Assembly (NCBI GenBank): GCA_029247845.1
Contig: JAQWKM010000071.1
Location: 1 to 36,577, forward strand
Reading direction: 5' to 3'
Length of the DNA stretch: 36,577 bases
DNA from: Paracoccaceae bacterium
Lineage (GTDB): Bacteria; Pseudomonadota; Alphaproteobacteria; Rhodobacterales; Rhodobacteraceae
Part shown: piece by piece, positions 18,627 to 27,618 of the stretch
Numbering within the stretch: the stretch's first letter is position 1
How the letters are laid out: each line of letters begins with the position of its first letter
Translations under genes and position numbers: made by a program
The notes under the pieces: model-generated
Database searches by the model: none
Seen by the model: only the letters and a program-made list of their open reading frames with translations
What the model was told of the DNA's origin: nothing

Positions 18627-18701
18627 TATGCCTTCGTCATCTTTATAAAGGCCAAGCTCTTTGGACTGTTCGTTTGAGGCAAATGAGTAGTAATCAAGGG
18701 A

Positions 18702-19064
18702 TCATCCTCTTTTTTCTTTATGCGCATTTATCTCTGCAAGCTCGCTGTCTGAGCAAAGGATAATGGAGGCATCATCGCTCAAGTGGTTTGGAACGCCGAT
18801 AAATCCGTTGTCATAGGCCATGCAATAGATGCCGGATACACGCATATTGACTACAAACACCAAATGGTCCTGACCTTTGGAAAACAAGGACACTATATCA
18901 ATTTCGCCGCGCTGATCCCGAATGGTTCGATTTTTAAGCTCAAAATCAAAGGCTTTAGCCCACAAGGATATTTGAAGCTCATTGAGCTTGATTATTTGCT
19001 GTTCAAGCACCCTGACGTCGTTTAATGAAAGGTATTTTGTCATAATTATAGCTTTTTCTATCAC
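18702..19064 (-). CDS. Hypothetical protein
   Basis: 120-aa ORF; the start may be the internal MTKYLSLNDVRVLEQQ at about 19043. No recognised family. Confidence 0.5.
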   Translation of the reverse strand: MIEKAIIMTKYLSLNDVRVLEQQIIKLNELQISLWAKAFDFELKNRTIRDQRGEIDIVSLFSKGQDHLVFVVNMRVSGIYCMAYDNGFIGVPNHLSDDASIILCSDSELAEINAHKEKRG

Positions 19065-19383
19065 AAAAGTAGTTGATAAAAATTAAAGTCAAATGCTAGC
19101 AATGGCTAATATAGCAGGACCACAAAGGGCATAATTGGGTCTATAAAGTGGTATGTTAATCGTCTTTTTGAATTATCTAATGCGATTAATTTTAAGCGTA
19201 TCATAAATGGAAAATATGGAAATTGTATAAAGCTCAAGATTGTATTATTAAAAAATTGCCAATCATCTGGCTATGCGATCTAAATCCTCAGTTTAGATGC
19301 TCAAATTCCATTTTCAAAACGAGGTAGCCTGTAAAGTCTTACGCGTTGAATTGATCTGTCTTCAGCATTTAGGCCCATTGCGT

Positions 19384-22281
19384 TTATTCGTTGGGGGCGG
19401 CTGGCGGCGTCAAAATGTGCCGCAGGAGTGCGACTGGGTGGGCGCGTAGGCTGAGGCGGAGGGCAACGTAGTCTTCGACCACTTCTTCGCCAAGGCTCAT
19501 TTGAGGCAAGTGTGCTTGGGGTTCAACGATACCCTCGCCATCCATATCATCGGCAAAGAGGGGCAGGGGCTTTTCCGAAGTAATCGCTTTGGCCTGCCAG
19601 AGGGCTTCGCGTCTGTTCAGGCGTAAAGGGGCAAAGACATCGGCCTCTGCCAGACGGGTAAGCACTAAGGGCGGCGTGCCTGCGCGGCGCCAGACATCTT
19701 TGAGCGAAAGATACCCGTTGCCCCGCGCGGTGGTGATCCAAGCGGCATCGTCTTCCCGCAGTCCCTTGATCTGGCGAAACCCAAGGCGCAGGACCAGCCC
19801 GCTGCGCCCGTTAGGTTCCATCACATTGTCCCAGTAGCTGTCGTTGATCGAAACAGGGCGCACTTTAACCCCGTGCTCTTTTGCATCGCGCACAATTTGG
19901 GCAGGGGCATAAAACCCCATGGGTTGGGAATTCAAAAGCGCGCAGGCGAAAATGCCCGGGTGATGGCATTTGATCCAGGCACTGGCATAGACGAGAAAGG
20001 CAAAACTGGCGGCGTGGCTTTCGGGAAAACCGTAAGATCCAAAGCCTTCAATCTGGGAAAAACAGCGTTCGGCAAACTCGCCATCATAGCCGTTTTTCCG
20101 CATCCCGTTTAGAAAACGGCTTTTGAACTTGCTCACGTTGCCGTGCTTTTTGAACGTGGCGAGTGATCGACGCAGACGATCGGCCTCATCCGGGGTAAAG
20201 CTGGCACCAATGATAGCGATCTGCATCGCCTGTTCCTGAAAGAGCGGCACGCCAAGCGTTTTGCCCAAGACCTCGCCCAAAGCATCAGAGGGGAACTCAA
20301 CTGGCTCCTCTTTGTTGCGGCGGCGAATATAGGGATGAACCATATCGCCCTGAATGGGGCCGGGCCGGATGATCGCGACTTCGATCACCAGATCATAAAA
20401 GCACCGTGGCTTCATGCGGGGAAGAAAGTTCATCTGCGCACGGCTCTCGACCTGAAACACTCCGATACTGTCTGCTTTGCACAGCATATCATAGACTTTG
20501 GGGTCTTCAGAGGGCAAACTTGCCAGCGTGTACTCCTCTCCTACATGTTGGCGCATCAGGTCAAAGGATTTGCTTAGACAAGTTAGCATACCGAGGCTGA
20601 GGACATCTACTTTCAGAATGCCAAGCGCGTCGATATCATCCTTGTCCCAGCAAATAACAGTGCGGTATTCCATCGTGGCGTTTTCGATAGGGATCAGCTC
20701 ATCAAGCCGCCCTTCAGTGATGATAAAGCCGCCTACATGCTGGCTTAGGTGGCGGGGAAAGCCGATGATTTCAGAGATCAAATCCAATGTCTGACAGAGC
20801 CTACGATCTTTGGGGTTCAGCCCAATTTCACGTAGCCTTTTATTTTGCAGACCGTCATTGCTGTTAAATCCCCAAAGCTGGGATGACAGCGCGGTAACTG
20901 TGTCTTGTGTGAGGCCCATGGCTGTACCAACTTCGCGCACTGCGCGTTTACTGCGGTAATGGATGACGGTTGCGCATAATCCCGCACGATGCCGGCCATA
21001 ACGTTCATAGATATGCTGAATGACTTCTTCGCGGCGCTCATGTTCGAAGTCAACATCGATGTCCGGTGGTTCGTCGCGGGCTTCGGAAACGAAGCGCTCA
21101 AAAACCATCGTTCCGATCTCTGGGCTTACAGACGTGATACCAAGACAGTAGCAGACCACTGAATTGGCCGCAGATCCGCGCCCTTGGCACAGAATATCAC
21201 GCGACCTTGCAAAATGCACAATATCACGAACAGTGAGGAAGTAGGGTTCATATTTCAGCTTGGTGATCAGGCTGAGTTCATGTGCGAGCATAGCCCGTAC
21301 TTTGTCAGTGGCACCATAAGGATAGCGCCAGTTCAGCCCTGCATAAGCCAGGTGGCTTAGCCGATCTTGTGGGGTTTCTTCGGTGCTAATTTCGGAGGGA
21401 TATTCATAGCGTAGCTCATCGAGCGAAAATGTCATGGTTTGAGAAAGCTTATAGCTGCGATCAACAGCTTGGGGAAATGCGTGAAATATGTGGCGCATTT
21501 CACTCTCAGAGCGCAAGCGTTGTTCTGCATTGGCAAGGGATGCACGCCCCAATCGATCAATGCGTGTGCTGGTTCGGATCGCAGTCAGGACATCAGCCAG
21601 TCGACGCCTTTTGGAGTGATGCATTATCGGTTGGGCACTTGCCAGTATCTCAAGCCCAAGTTGCTCTGCCAGAGCAGCTGTTTTCTCAAAACGGATTTGA
21701 TCCTGACCATCATAACAGGGGGCCATAATGAGGTGCATTTGATCTCTGAGGCGGCGCGTCACGCGTTCCGCCTGTGGCAACCATGCGCGCGCGCCGCTTG
21801 GTAAAAGTATCTCTTGTGGCGGGTGGAGAACAAGCTGTAACCCTTGGGCGCGTTCAAACAGATCACTGAGCTTGAGACGACAGGCGCCTTTTTCTGCCCT
21901 TAGCCGCCCCTTGGAAAGAATGCGGCACAGATTTGCCCATCCAGTACGATTCTCTGACAAGGCAGTGAGGGTCAGACCCTCTTGGAAGATCAAGGTAGCC
22001 GCAGGGATAAGACGCGGTGTGTTTAAAATATCGGCTGACGGTGGTTTGGCAATTCTTTTAGGCCGTGGGGGCCCGTATACATCTGCTGCTTGACGTTCCG
22101 TCACAAGGCGCCTGATTTTGCGTGCTTGGCTATGTGCTCGCACAATGCCAGCTACAGAATTTTCATCCGCTATAGCCAGAGCAGGCATGCCCAGCAGAGC
22201 GGCGCGTTCCATATATTCCTCAGGATGCGCAGCCCCTTTCAGAAAGGAGAAATTCGATGTGGCAGAGAGTTCAACAAACAT
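19384..22281 (-). CDS. dnaE2: Error-prone DNA polymerase III alpha subunit DnaE2, apparently lacking the C-terminal OB domain
   Basis: PHP start MFVELSATSNFSFLKGAAHPEEYMERAALLGMPALAIADENSVAGIVRAH; polymerase motifs PDIDVDFEHERREEVIQHIYERYGR and DIDALGILKVDVLSLGML. Ends soon after EDYVALRLSLRAHPVALLRHIL. Start at 22281 preferred over 22314. Confidence 0.93.
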   Translation of the reverse strand: MFVELSATSNFSFLKGAAHPEEYMERAALLGMPALAIADENSVAGIVRAHSQARKIRRLVTERQAADVYGPPRPKRIAKPPSADILNTPRLIPAATLIFQEGLTLTALSENRTGWANLCRILSKGRLRAEKGACRLKLSDLFERAQGLQLVLHPPQEILLPSGARAWLPQAERVTRRLRDQMHLIMAPCYDGQDQIRFEKTAALAEQLGLEILASAQPIMHHSKRRRLADVLTAIRTSTRIDRLGRASLANAEQRLRSESEMRHIFHAFPQAVDRSYKLSQTMTFSLDELRYEYPSEISTEETPQDRLSHLAYAGLNWRYPYGATDKVRAMLAHELSLITKLKYEPYFLTVRDIVHFARSRDILCQGRGSAANSVVCYCLGITSVSPEIGTMVFERFVSEARDEPPDIDVDFEHERREEVIQHIYERYGRHRAGLCATVIHYRSKRAVREVGTAMGLTQDTVTALSSQLWGFNSNDGLQNKRLREIGLNPKDRRLCQTLDLISEIIGFPRHLSQHVGGFIITEGRLDELIPIENATMEYRTVICWDKDDIDALGILKVDVLSLGMLTCLSKSFDLMRQHVGEEYTLASLPSEDPKVYDMLCKADSIGVFQVESRAQMNFLPRMKPRCFYDLVIEVAIIRPGPIQGDMVHPYIRRRNKEEPVEFPSDALGEVLGKTLGVPLFQEQAMQIAIIGASFTPDEADRLRRSLATFKKHGNVSKFKSRFLNGMRKNGYDGEFAERCFSQIEGFGSYGFPESHAASFAFLVYASAWIKCHHPGIFACALLNSQPMGFYAPAQIVRDAKEHGVKVRPVSINDSYWDNVMEPNGRSGLVLRLGFRQIKGLREDDAAWITTARGNGYLSLKDVWRRAGTPPLVLTRLAEADVFAPLRLNRREALWQAKAITSEKPLPLFADDMDGEGIVEPQAHLPQMSLGEEVVEDYVALRLSLRAHPVALLRHILTPPAAPNE

Positions 22282-22295
22282 AAGGCGTTCAGTAT

Positions 22296-22310
22296 ATTCA
22301 TGTTTTGTTC
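22296..22310. promoter_or_regulatory. LexA-like box (ATTC-N7-GTTC) upstream of dnaE2
   Basis: ATTCATGTTTTGTTC: one mismatch to the alphaproteobacterial GTTC-N7-GTTC LexA consensus, 15 bp upstream of the preferred dnaE2 start. Confidence 0.5.
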
Positions 22311-22431
22311 TCATTAGAATAGCAAATGTGATAAATTTTGAATATTTTCATATCTGCCTTTATGTATCTGAAATATCGTCCGTTTTGCAGTAATTTTGTA
22401 AAATAGGTTGCACCAAAACATGTATAGGGTT

Positions 22432-23373
22432 TCAAGTATGATCTTTGCTCAATTGTTTCTTGAGCTTCAGTAAACCGATTAAGGCATTATCGCGGTGCTT
22501 GCGCAAATCTGATATAGTCGCACTGGTTAACGATTTTTCAAATTGAGAGACCAATTTGGCCTTTGTTTCCTTGTCCAACGACGCAGTTCCAAGATCCTGC
22601 CATCGTGCTTCCTGTGAGGGACCAAGGTGCTCTAAATACTGGCTGTAACCGCCGTCGCCACCACCCAGATGATAGACCATGTTCGGGCCCAAAAAGGCCC
22701 ACCGTAATCCTGGTCCATGCTTCATAGCGCGATCAATATCCTCAACTGTTGCAATACCGGATTGGACCATGTGCACCACTTCGCGGTAAAGAGCTGCGTT
22801 TAAACGATTGGCGATATGACCAACTACCTCACGTTTTGCGATGATGACTTCTTTATCATAGCTTTCGTAAAAAGCTTTTGCTCGGTCTCGCAATGCTACG
22901 TCAGTCTTATCCCCGCAGACAATTTCAACAAGCGGAATAAGGTGGGGAGGGTTAAACGGATGGCCTACCAAGAACCGCTCGGGGTGTTGCATTCCATTTT
23001 GGATATCAGTTGCCAAAAGCGCGGTTGTTGAAGATGCAATGGGAGTATCGATGGGAAGGTATGTTTCGGCCTGCGCGAGCAGATCTTGTTTCAAGCCAAG
23101 TCGATCTGGTGCATTTTCTTGCACCCAATCCGGCTTATCGCAGGCTTTGCGCATATCAGTGGTTAAATGCAGTCTGTCCCAAGGCAGTTCTGCAATCATT
23201 GGATTTAAAATTAATAGATCGCGCCATGCAGATGTGACTTGCTCTTTTGCCACCACAAGCGCAGTCTCATGCGGGTCAAAAACTGTGACATCTGCGCCTT
23301 TGCTCAAAAACAAAGCCGCCCAGCTTACGCCGATAGTTCCAGCGCCAAGTAAGGTTATAGCGAGTGCGGGCAA
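22432..23373 (-). CDS. 3-hydroxyacyl-CoA dehydrogenase family protein
   Basis: 313 aa. LLGAGTIGVSWAALFLSKGADVTVFD, VQENAPDRLGLKQDLL, HPERFLVGHPFNPPHLIPLVEIV, GHIANRLNAALYRE. Confidence 0.9.
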   Translation of the reverse strand: MPALAITLLGAGTIGVSWAALFLSKGADVTVFDPHETALVVAKEQVTSAWRDLLILNPMIAELPWDRLHLTTDMRKACDKPDWVQENAPDRLGLKQDLLAQAETYLPIDTPIASSTTALLATDIQNGMQHPERFLVGHPFNPPHLIPLVEIVCGDKTDVALRDRAKAFYESYDKEVIIAKREVVGHIANRLNAALYREVVHMVQSGIATVEDIDRAMKHGPGLRWAFLGPNMVYHLGGGDGGYSQYLEHLGPSQEARWQDLGTASLDKETKAKLVSQFEKSLTSATISDLRKHRDNALIGLLKLKKQLSKDHT

Positions 23374-23377
23374 AGTT

Positions 23378-23725
23378 TTAGCTCACAGACCGGATTAGTT
23401 TGCGTTCGAGGACTTGGAGTACGGTTTTCAGATCGTGACCGCGTTTTAATATACGCCCATCCATTCCGATAACGGTATATTCGCCGTATCGATTTCTCAG
23501 GCGGGGGCGTTTTTCGATTCTATATATGGGATACTCGGCTGTGCGTTTGAAGATTGAAAAGATAGCAACATCGTGAAGCATGGAAATGCCATAGTCCCTC
23601 CATTCGCCTGCGGCGACCATGCGTCCATAGAGAGATAATATAATACTCATCTCAGGCCTCTTAAAGGCGACCTTCTCAATAAATTTCTGGGTAGATATAT
23701 TGGGTATCGAGGAAAAACTATCCAT
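23378..23725 (-). CDS. DUF2794 family protein
   Basis: ILSLYGRMVAAGEWRDYGI and a C-terminal RPRLRNRYGEYTVIGMDGRILKRGHDLKTVLQVLERKLIR match the alphaproteobacterial DUF2794 pattern. Confidence 0.82.
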   Translation of the reverse strand: MDSFSSIPNISTQKFIEKVAFKRPEMSIILSLYGRMVAAGEWRDYGISMLHDVAIFSIFKRTAEYPIYRIEKRPRLRNRYGEYTVIGMDGRILKRGHDLKTVLQVLERKLIRSVS

Positions 23726-23789
23726 GCGTTTAATCTCGGCTTGATTGTTCTTTAAATCAAGTATTTTGCGACGTCTAACTGAAATAAAA

Positions 23790-23818
23790 AGCGCCTCGGT
23801 GTCATACCGAGGCGCTTA
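23790..23818 (-). terminator. Rho-independent terminator of the permease/allA/puuE operon
   Basis: Perfect 12-bp stem AAGCGCCTCGGT-gtcat-ACCGAGGCGCTT, followed on the minus strand by a T-rich TTTTTATTT tract. Confidence 0.85.
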
Positions 23819-23836
23819 AGTGTTATGTGAAGATAT

Positions 23837-25162
23837 CTAGTTATCCATTTCCTCCGGTAACATCTTGTTAAGAAAAATTGCCAGAAACGCAGTTGGGGCA
23901 ACTGCAGAGGTTGCCAGTGTTTTCCAAATGCCAGGCAAGTATTGTACTGCAGTTGGCACGAGGTTGAGGCCGAGACCAACCGTCAGTGAAATCGCTATTA
24001 TGATCATATTACGACGCGTCATCTTAATTTCGGACAATACGTTTAGGCCTGCGGCTGCGACCATTCCAAACATCACGATAACCCCGCCACCTAGCACAGG
24101 CAGAGGCATTGAGGCGATGATGGCGCCAATCTTGGGGACAAGGCCGCAGAGAACCATAATGATCCCAGCAATTGTCACAACATGGCGGCTCATGATCCCG
24201 GTCATTCCAACGATACCAACATTCTGGCTAAAGGATGTATTTGGTAATCCCCCAAAGACCCCTGCAATTGATGTCCCGAGGCCGTCTGCATAGGTAGCAC
24301 CTGCAATCTCATCATCAGTTGCTTCTCTATTTGCCCCTGCTTTAGTTGTCGCCGAGGCGTCTCCGACTGTTTCGACGGCCGAAACAATAGATACCAATGT
24401 CACAGCAATAACGGCTCCAAGGCTAAATTCAAAACCGTAAGGCATAACCTGCAGACTAGTGATCCAACTGACTTTTCCAACGGCGGCAAAAGAGACCATA
24501 CCAAAAGCAGCGGCCAAAGCATAACCTGCAAGAAGGCCTACCAGTATAGCTGCATTAGAAAGTATGCCCTTAGTTGAAAATTTCATAATCAAGGCAACAA
24601 TAATTACGGTCATTGCGACCGACCAATGTTTCAGCGATCCAAAGCTATCTGCTGCCATTTGAAAGTCTGCAGCCCCGCCGGCTGCGTATTTTATACCAAC
24701 TGGGATAAGGTAAAGGCCAATGGCCAAAATAACCAATCCCGTCACAAGTGGCGGCAGCCAGCTTCGGAGAGAACCGATCACCGACCCGAGTGCGAAGTGA
24801 ATTAAACCTGCTATAACGCATGATGTCAGTGCCACACCAAGACCTTGCGTGGCAGCCACACCTGCTAGGACTCCTACAAAAGCAAAGCTGGTACCCTGCA
24901 TTATCGGAAGACGTGCGCCAACTGGTCCAAAGCCAACTGTTTGAAACAGCGTGGCAATCCCTGCAAACAGCATTGCCATTTGAATGAGATAGATTTGTTC
25001 GGGACCGCCAAAGGCAAGGCCAGCAGCACCAGCCACGATAATCGATGGTGTTACGTTTGAGGCGAACATGGCTAAGACATGTTGTAAACCTAGTGGTATA
25101 CTTTCCGCCATAGGAGGTGTGCTATTGGGATCTGAGTAAGTTCCATTTGATATTTCGGTCAT
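23837..25162 (-). CDS. NCS2 family nucleobase:cation symporter (likely xanthine/urate permease)
   Basis: 441 aa, multi-spanning. LGLQHVLAMFASNVTPSIIVAGAAGL, QTVGFGPVGARLPIMQGTSFAFVG, GGLPNTSFSQNVGIVGMTG. Sits in a urate gene cluster. Confidence 0.93.
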   Translation of the reverse strand: MTEISNGTYSDPNSTPPMAESIPLGLQHVLAMFASNVTPSIIVAGAAGLAFGGPEQIYLIQMAMLFAGIATLFQTVGFGPVGARLPIMQGTSFAFVGVLAGVAATQGLGVALTSCVIAGLIHFALGSVIGSLRSWLPPLVTGLVILAIGLYLIPVGIKYAAGGAADFQMAADSFGSLKHWSVAMTVIIVALIMKFSTKGILSNAAILVGLLAGYALAAAFGMVSFAAVGKVSWITSLQVMPYGFEFSLGAVIAVTLVSIVSAVETVGDASATTKAGANREATDDEIAGATYADGLGTSIAGVFGGLPNTSFSQNVGIVGMTGIMSRHVVTIAGIIMVLCGLVPKIGAIIASMPLPVLGGGVIVMFGMVAAAGLNVLSEIKMTRRNMIIIAISLTVGLGLNLVPTAVQYLPGIWKTLATSAVAPTAFLAIFLNKMLPEEMDN

Positions 25163-25215
25163 AAGTACTTTCCTCTCCTGTTGATATCATTGTTCCCTGG
25201 TCTTTTAACGGGCAA

Positions 25216-25710
25216 TTATTTGTTTTCCTGAAACACCCAATATGGGGTTTCAAAAAAGACTTCCTCTAGATTTTCCTCTGGTCCGATTCGGTCAATAACC
25301 GCGAAGAGCCCAGAGCCTTGTAAGGGGGTTAGAACCCCGTGCCAGATATTGCGGTGAAAGTTGATTGCTTGCCCCGGTTCGCTCAAGAAAGCGATAGGAT
25401 GTGCGGGAGTATTGTTTTCATCCTGTGCCACGGTAATTAAAAACGCTGCATACGTCATTGGAATAAACGCTTGTGAGCCGAGGGGATGGCGCTCCATCAT
25501 ATCTAGTTTATAGGGTAGGTTACGCGGTTCTGCTTTAAAAAGGCTGATCCCGGATCGGCCATTTGAAAAATCTATTTCAGCCCGGTCATGGTATCGCTGG
25601 CAAAGCCCCTGATTGATGATCTTATCGGGTTGGCCAGAGACGTCTAGAACATCCCCGAAGGATGCAAAAGCCTTGGAGTTTAAGGCCTGGATATATAAGT
25701 TGTTCGTCAT
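25216..25710 (-). CDS. allA: Ureidoglycolate lyase
   Basis: 164 aa. NSKAFASFGDVLD, MMERHPLGSQAFIPM and FHRNIWHGVLTPL are AllA motifs. Confidence 0.93.
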   Translation of the reverse strand: MTNNLYIQALNSKAFASFGDVLDVSGQPDKIINQGLCQRYHDRAEIDFSNGRSGISLFKAEPRNLPYKLDMMERHPLGSQAFIPMTYAAFLITVAQDENNTPAHPIAFLSEPGQAINFHRNIWHGVLTPLQGSGLFAVIDRIGPEENLEEVFFETPYWVFQENK

Positions 25711-27122
25711 GGTAGCATGCCTTGCAACCTAAGTTCAGCAATACGTTCTACCTGTTTGCAAGCCGTCTCAAACTCAATATCGGATTTATTGTCGAGCCTT
25801 TTTTTGAAGGCTGTCAGTATGCTTGATTTTGTATTGTCGCCCACAGCGATGATGAACGGGAATCCATGTTTTTCGGTATAATCCTTATTCAGAGTTTCAA
25901 ACGTCTCACGTTCTTGGTCCGTCAGAGCGTCAAGACCTGCACCCGCTTGCTCATCATTTGAGGCTTGTGTTAATCTTTGGGCCCTTGCCAGCTTTCCAGC
26001 GAGATCTGGATGGGCGCGCAAAACTGCAAGTCTTTGATCCTTGCTTGCCGCTCTAAAAATTCTTGCCAATGCATTGTGTAATCCAGTGGCCGTGTCATGT
26101 GCTCGACCCAGTTCAAGTTTGAACGCGCCGAGTGCGATCCATTCGGAATGTTCAAATATAAGGCCGTAAAGCTCTAAAAATCTTTTTTGCGTCATTTCAG
26201 ATGGGCGTTCATAGTTTTTGGCTGGATGATGGCTGTGCCAATGTTTTGCTATATCAATACGGCGGGCGAACCAGACATTACTGTGAGATTGTGCATATTC
26301 GATAAAGCGGCGCAGTGCCATGATACGACCTGGTCTACCGATCAGGCGGCAGTGCAACCCGATTGAGAACATTTTGGCCTGGCCTTGGGCTCCTTCACTA
26401 TAAAGCGTGTCAAAGCTATCTTTGAGATAAGTGAAAAACTGATCGCCAGAGTTAAATCCCTGGGCTGTCGCAAAGCGCATATCGTTGGCATCCAGCGTGT
26501 AAGGAACAATCAATTGATCCTTACCATTTGAGCGAATCCAATAGGGAAGATCGTCAGCATAACTGTCAGAAATATAATCAAACGCACCTTGGGCGCTGAC
26601 CAAATCAACTGTGTTTTCTGAGCAGCGGCCAGTATACCATCCAGTCGGACGCTCTCCTGTCACGTCCTTGTGTAGCTTAATCGCTTGCGTGATCTGGGCA
26701 GTTTCTTCTGCTGGAGACATATCTTTGTGTTCAATCCACTTAAAACCGTGGCTTGCGATTTCCCAAGCGGCCGATTGCATTGCACGTGTTTGTTCAAGAC
26801 TGCGCGCGAGTGCTGAGGCGACGCCGAAGACAGTCACTGGGACGTCAAATTCGGTAAACAGCCGATGAAGACGCCAGAATCCGGCGCGTGCTCCATACTC
26901 GTAAATACTCTCCATGTTCCAATGCCGCTGGTCTGGCCAGGCCGCAGCACCGACAATCTCGGATAAGAAAGCTTCTGAACTAGGGTCACCGTGAAGGATC
27001 GAGTTTTCTCCGCCTTCTTCGTAATTTAGAACAATTTGAATGGCTATATTTGCCCTATGCGGCCAAGCGGCTGCAGGTGGATTTTGCCCGTATCCTCGCA
27101 TATTGCGCTTGTATCGCGTCAT
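25707..27122 (-). CDS. puuE-uraD: Bifunctional allantoinase (PuuE, polysaccharide-deacetylase-like) / OHCU decarboxylase (UraD) fusion
   Basis: N-terminal RYKRNMRGYGQNPPAAAWPHRANIAIQIVLNYEEGGENSILHGD (PuuE). The C-terminal part from about MTQKRFLELYGLIFEHSEW with LRAHPDLAGKLA is UraD-like. Start taken at 27122 (MTRYKRNMRGYG). Confidence 0.93.
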   Translation of the reverse strand: MTRYKRNMRGYGQNPPAAAWPHRANIAIQIVLNYEEGGENSILHGDPSSEAFLSEIVGAAAWPDQRHWNMESIYEYGARAGFWRLHRLFTEFDVPVTVFGVASALARSLEQTRAMQSAAWEIASHGFKWIEHKDMSPAEETAQITQAIKLHKDVTGERPTGWYTGRCSENTVDLVSAQGAFDYISDSYADDLPYWIRSNGKDQLIVPYTLDANDMRFATAQGFNSGDQFFTYLKDSFDTLYSEGAQGQAKMFSIGLHCRLIGRPGRIMALRRFIEYAQSHSNVWFARRIDIAKHWHSHHPAKNYERPSEMTQKRFLELYGLIFEHSEWIALGAFKLELGRAHDTATGLHNALARIFRAASKDQRLAVLRAHPDLAGKLARAQRLTQASNDEQAGAGLDALTDQERETFETLNKDYTEKHGFPFIIAVGDNTKSSILTAFKKRLDNKSDIEFETACKQVERIAELRLQGMLP

Positions 27123-27134
27123 TTTATGCCTCTC

Positions 27135-27155
27135 ATAGTGAGTATCTATCACTAT
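27135..27155. promoter_or_regulatory. Inverted repeat ATAGTGA-N7-TCACTAT in the puuE-uraD/uraH intergenic region
   Basis: Perfect 7-bp arms, 21 bp in total, immediately upstream of the preferred puuE-uraD start. Confidence 0.5.
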
Positions 27156-27182
27156 ACTTGAAACTTGATTCACAAGCAAATT

Positions 27183-27202
27183 TTGAAACAGCTTCCAATT
27201 TT
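27183..27202. promoter_or_regulatory. Urate-cluster shared motif, copy 1: TTGAAACAGCTTCCAATTTT
   Basis: 18/20 identity to the motif at 28549-28568; lies between divergent puuE-uraD and uraH. Confidence 0.55.
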
Positions 27203-27264
27203 AGATAAGCTTGTGCCTATACGTAAAATAAGGAATGACTCTGTCTAAAGGAAAGAGGTTGCGC

Positions 27265-27618
27265 ATGTCTGGATATTTAACAACCCATATATTGGATACA
27301 GCTAAAGGCTGTCCCGCTGAAGGCGTTAAGATTGATCTTTTCCGGTTAGAGGGGGATCAGCGCATACATCTCAAAAGCTTGTATACCAATTCTGACGGAC
27401 GAACGGATACACCAATCTTGCCCAAAGATAAATTCCAAACGGGTGTTTACGAATTGGTGTTCCATGCGGGGGATTACACTATGCACACAATCGGTGCCGA
27501 TCGCACCGAATTGTTTCTAGATTTAGTCCCAATTCAATTTAACATGTCGATGGGGGTCCATTATCACGTGCCTTTACTTTTATCGCCTTTTGCTTATTCG
27601 ACGTATCGCGGAAGCTGA
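27265..27618 (+). CDS. uraH: 5-hydroxyisourate hydrolase
   Basis: Transthyretin-like: LTTHILDTAKGCPAEGVKIDLF, TNSDGRTDTPIL and C-terminal HYHVPLLLSPFAYSTYRGS. Start at the ATG at 27265. Confidence 0.96.
   Translation: MSGYLTTHILDTAKGCPAEGVKIDLFRLEGDQRIHLKSLYTNSDGRTDTPILPKDKFQTGVYELVFHAGDYTMHTIGADRTELFLDLVPIQFNMSMGVHYHVPLLLSPFAYSTYRGS

Noticed and set aside
23865-24293. 142-aa plus-strand ORF
   Set aside because: Antisense to the NCS2 permease; Pro/Thr/Ile-rich shadow sequence.
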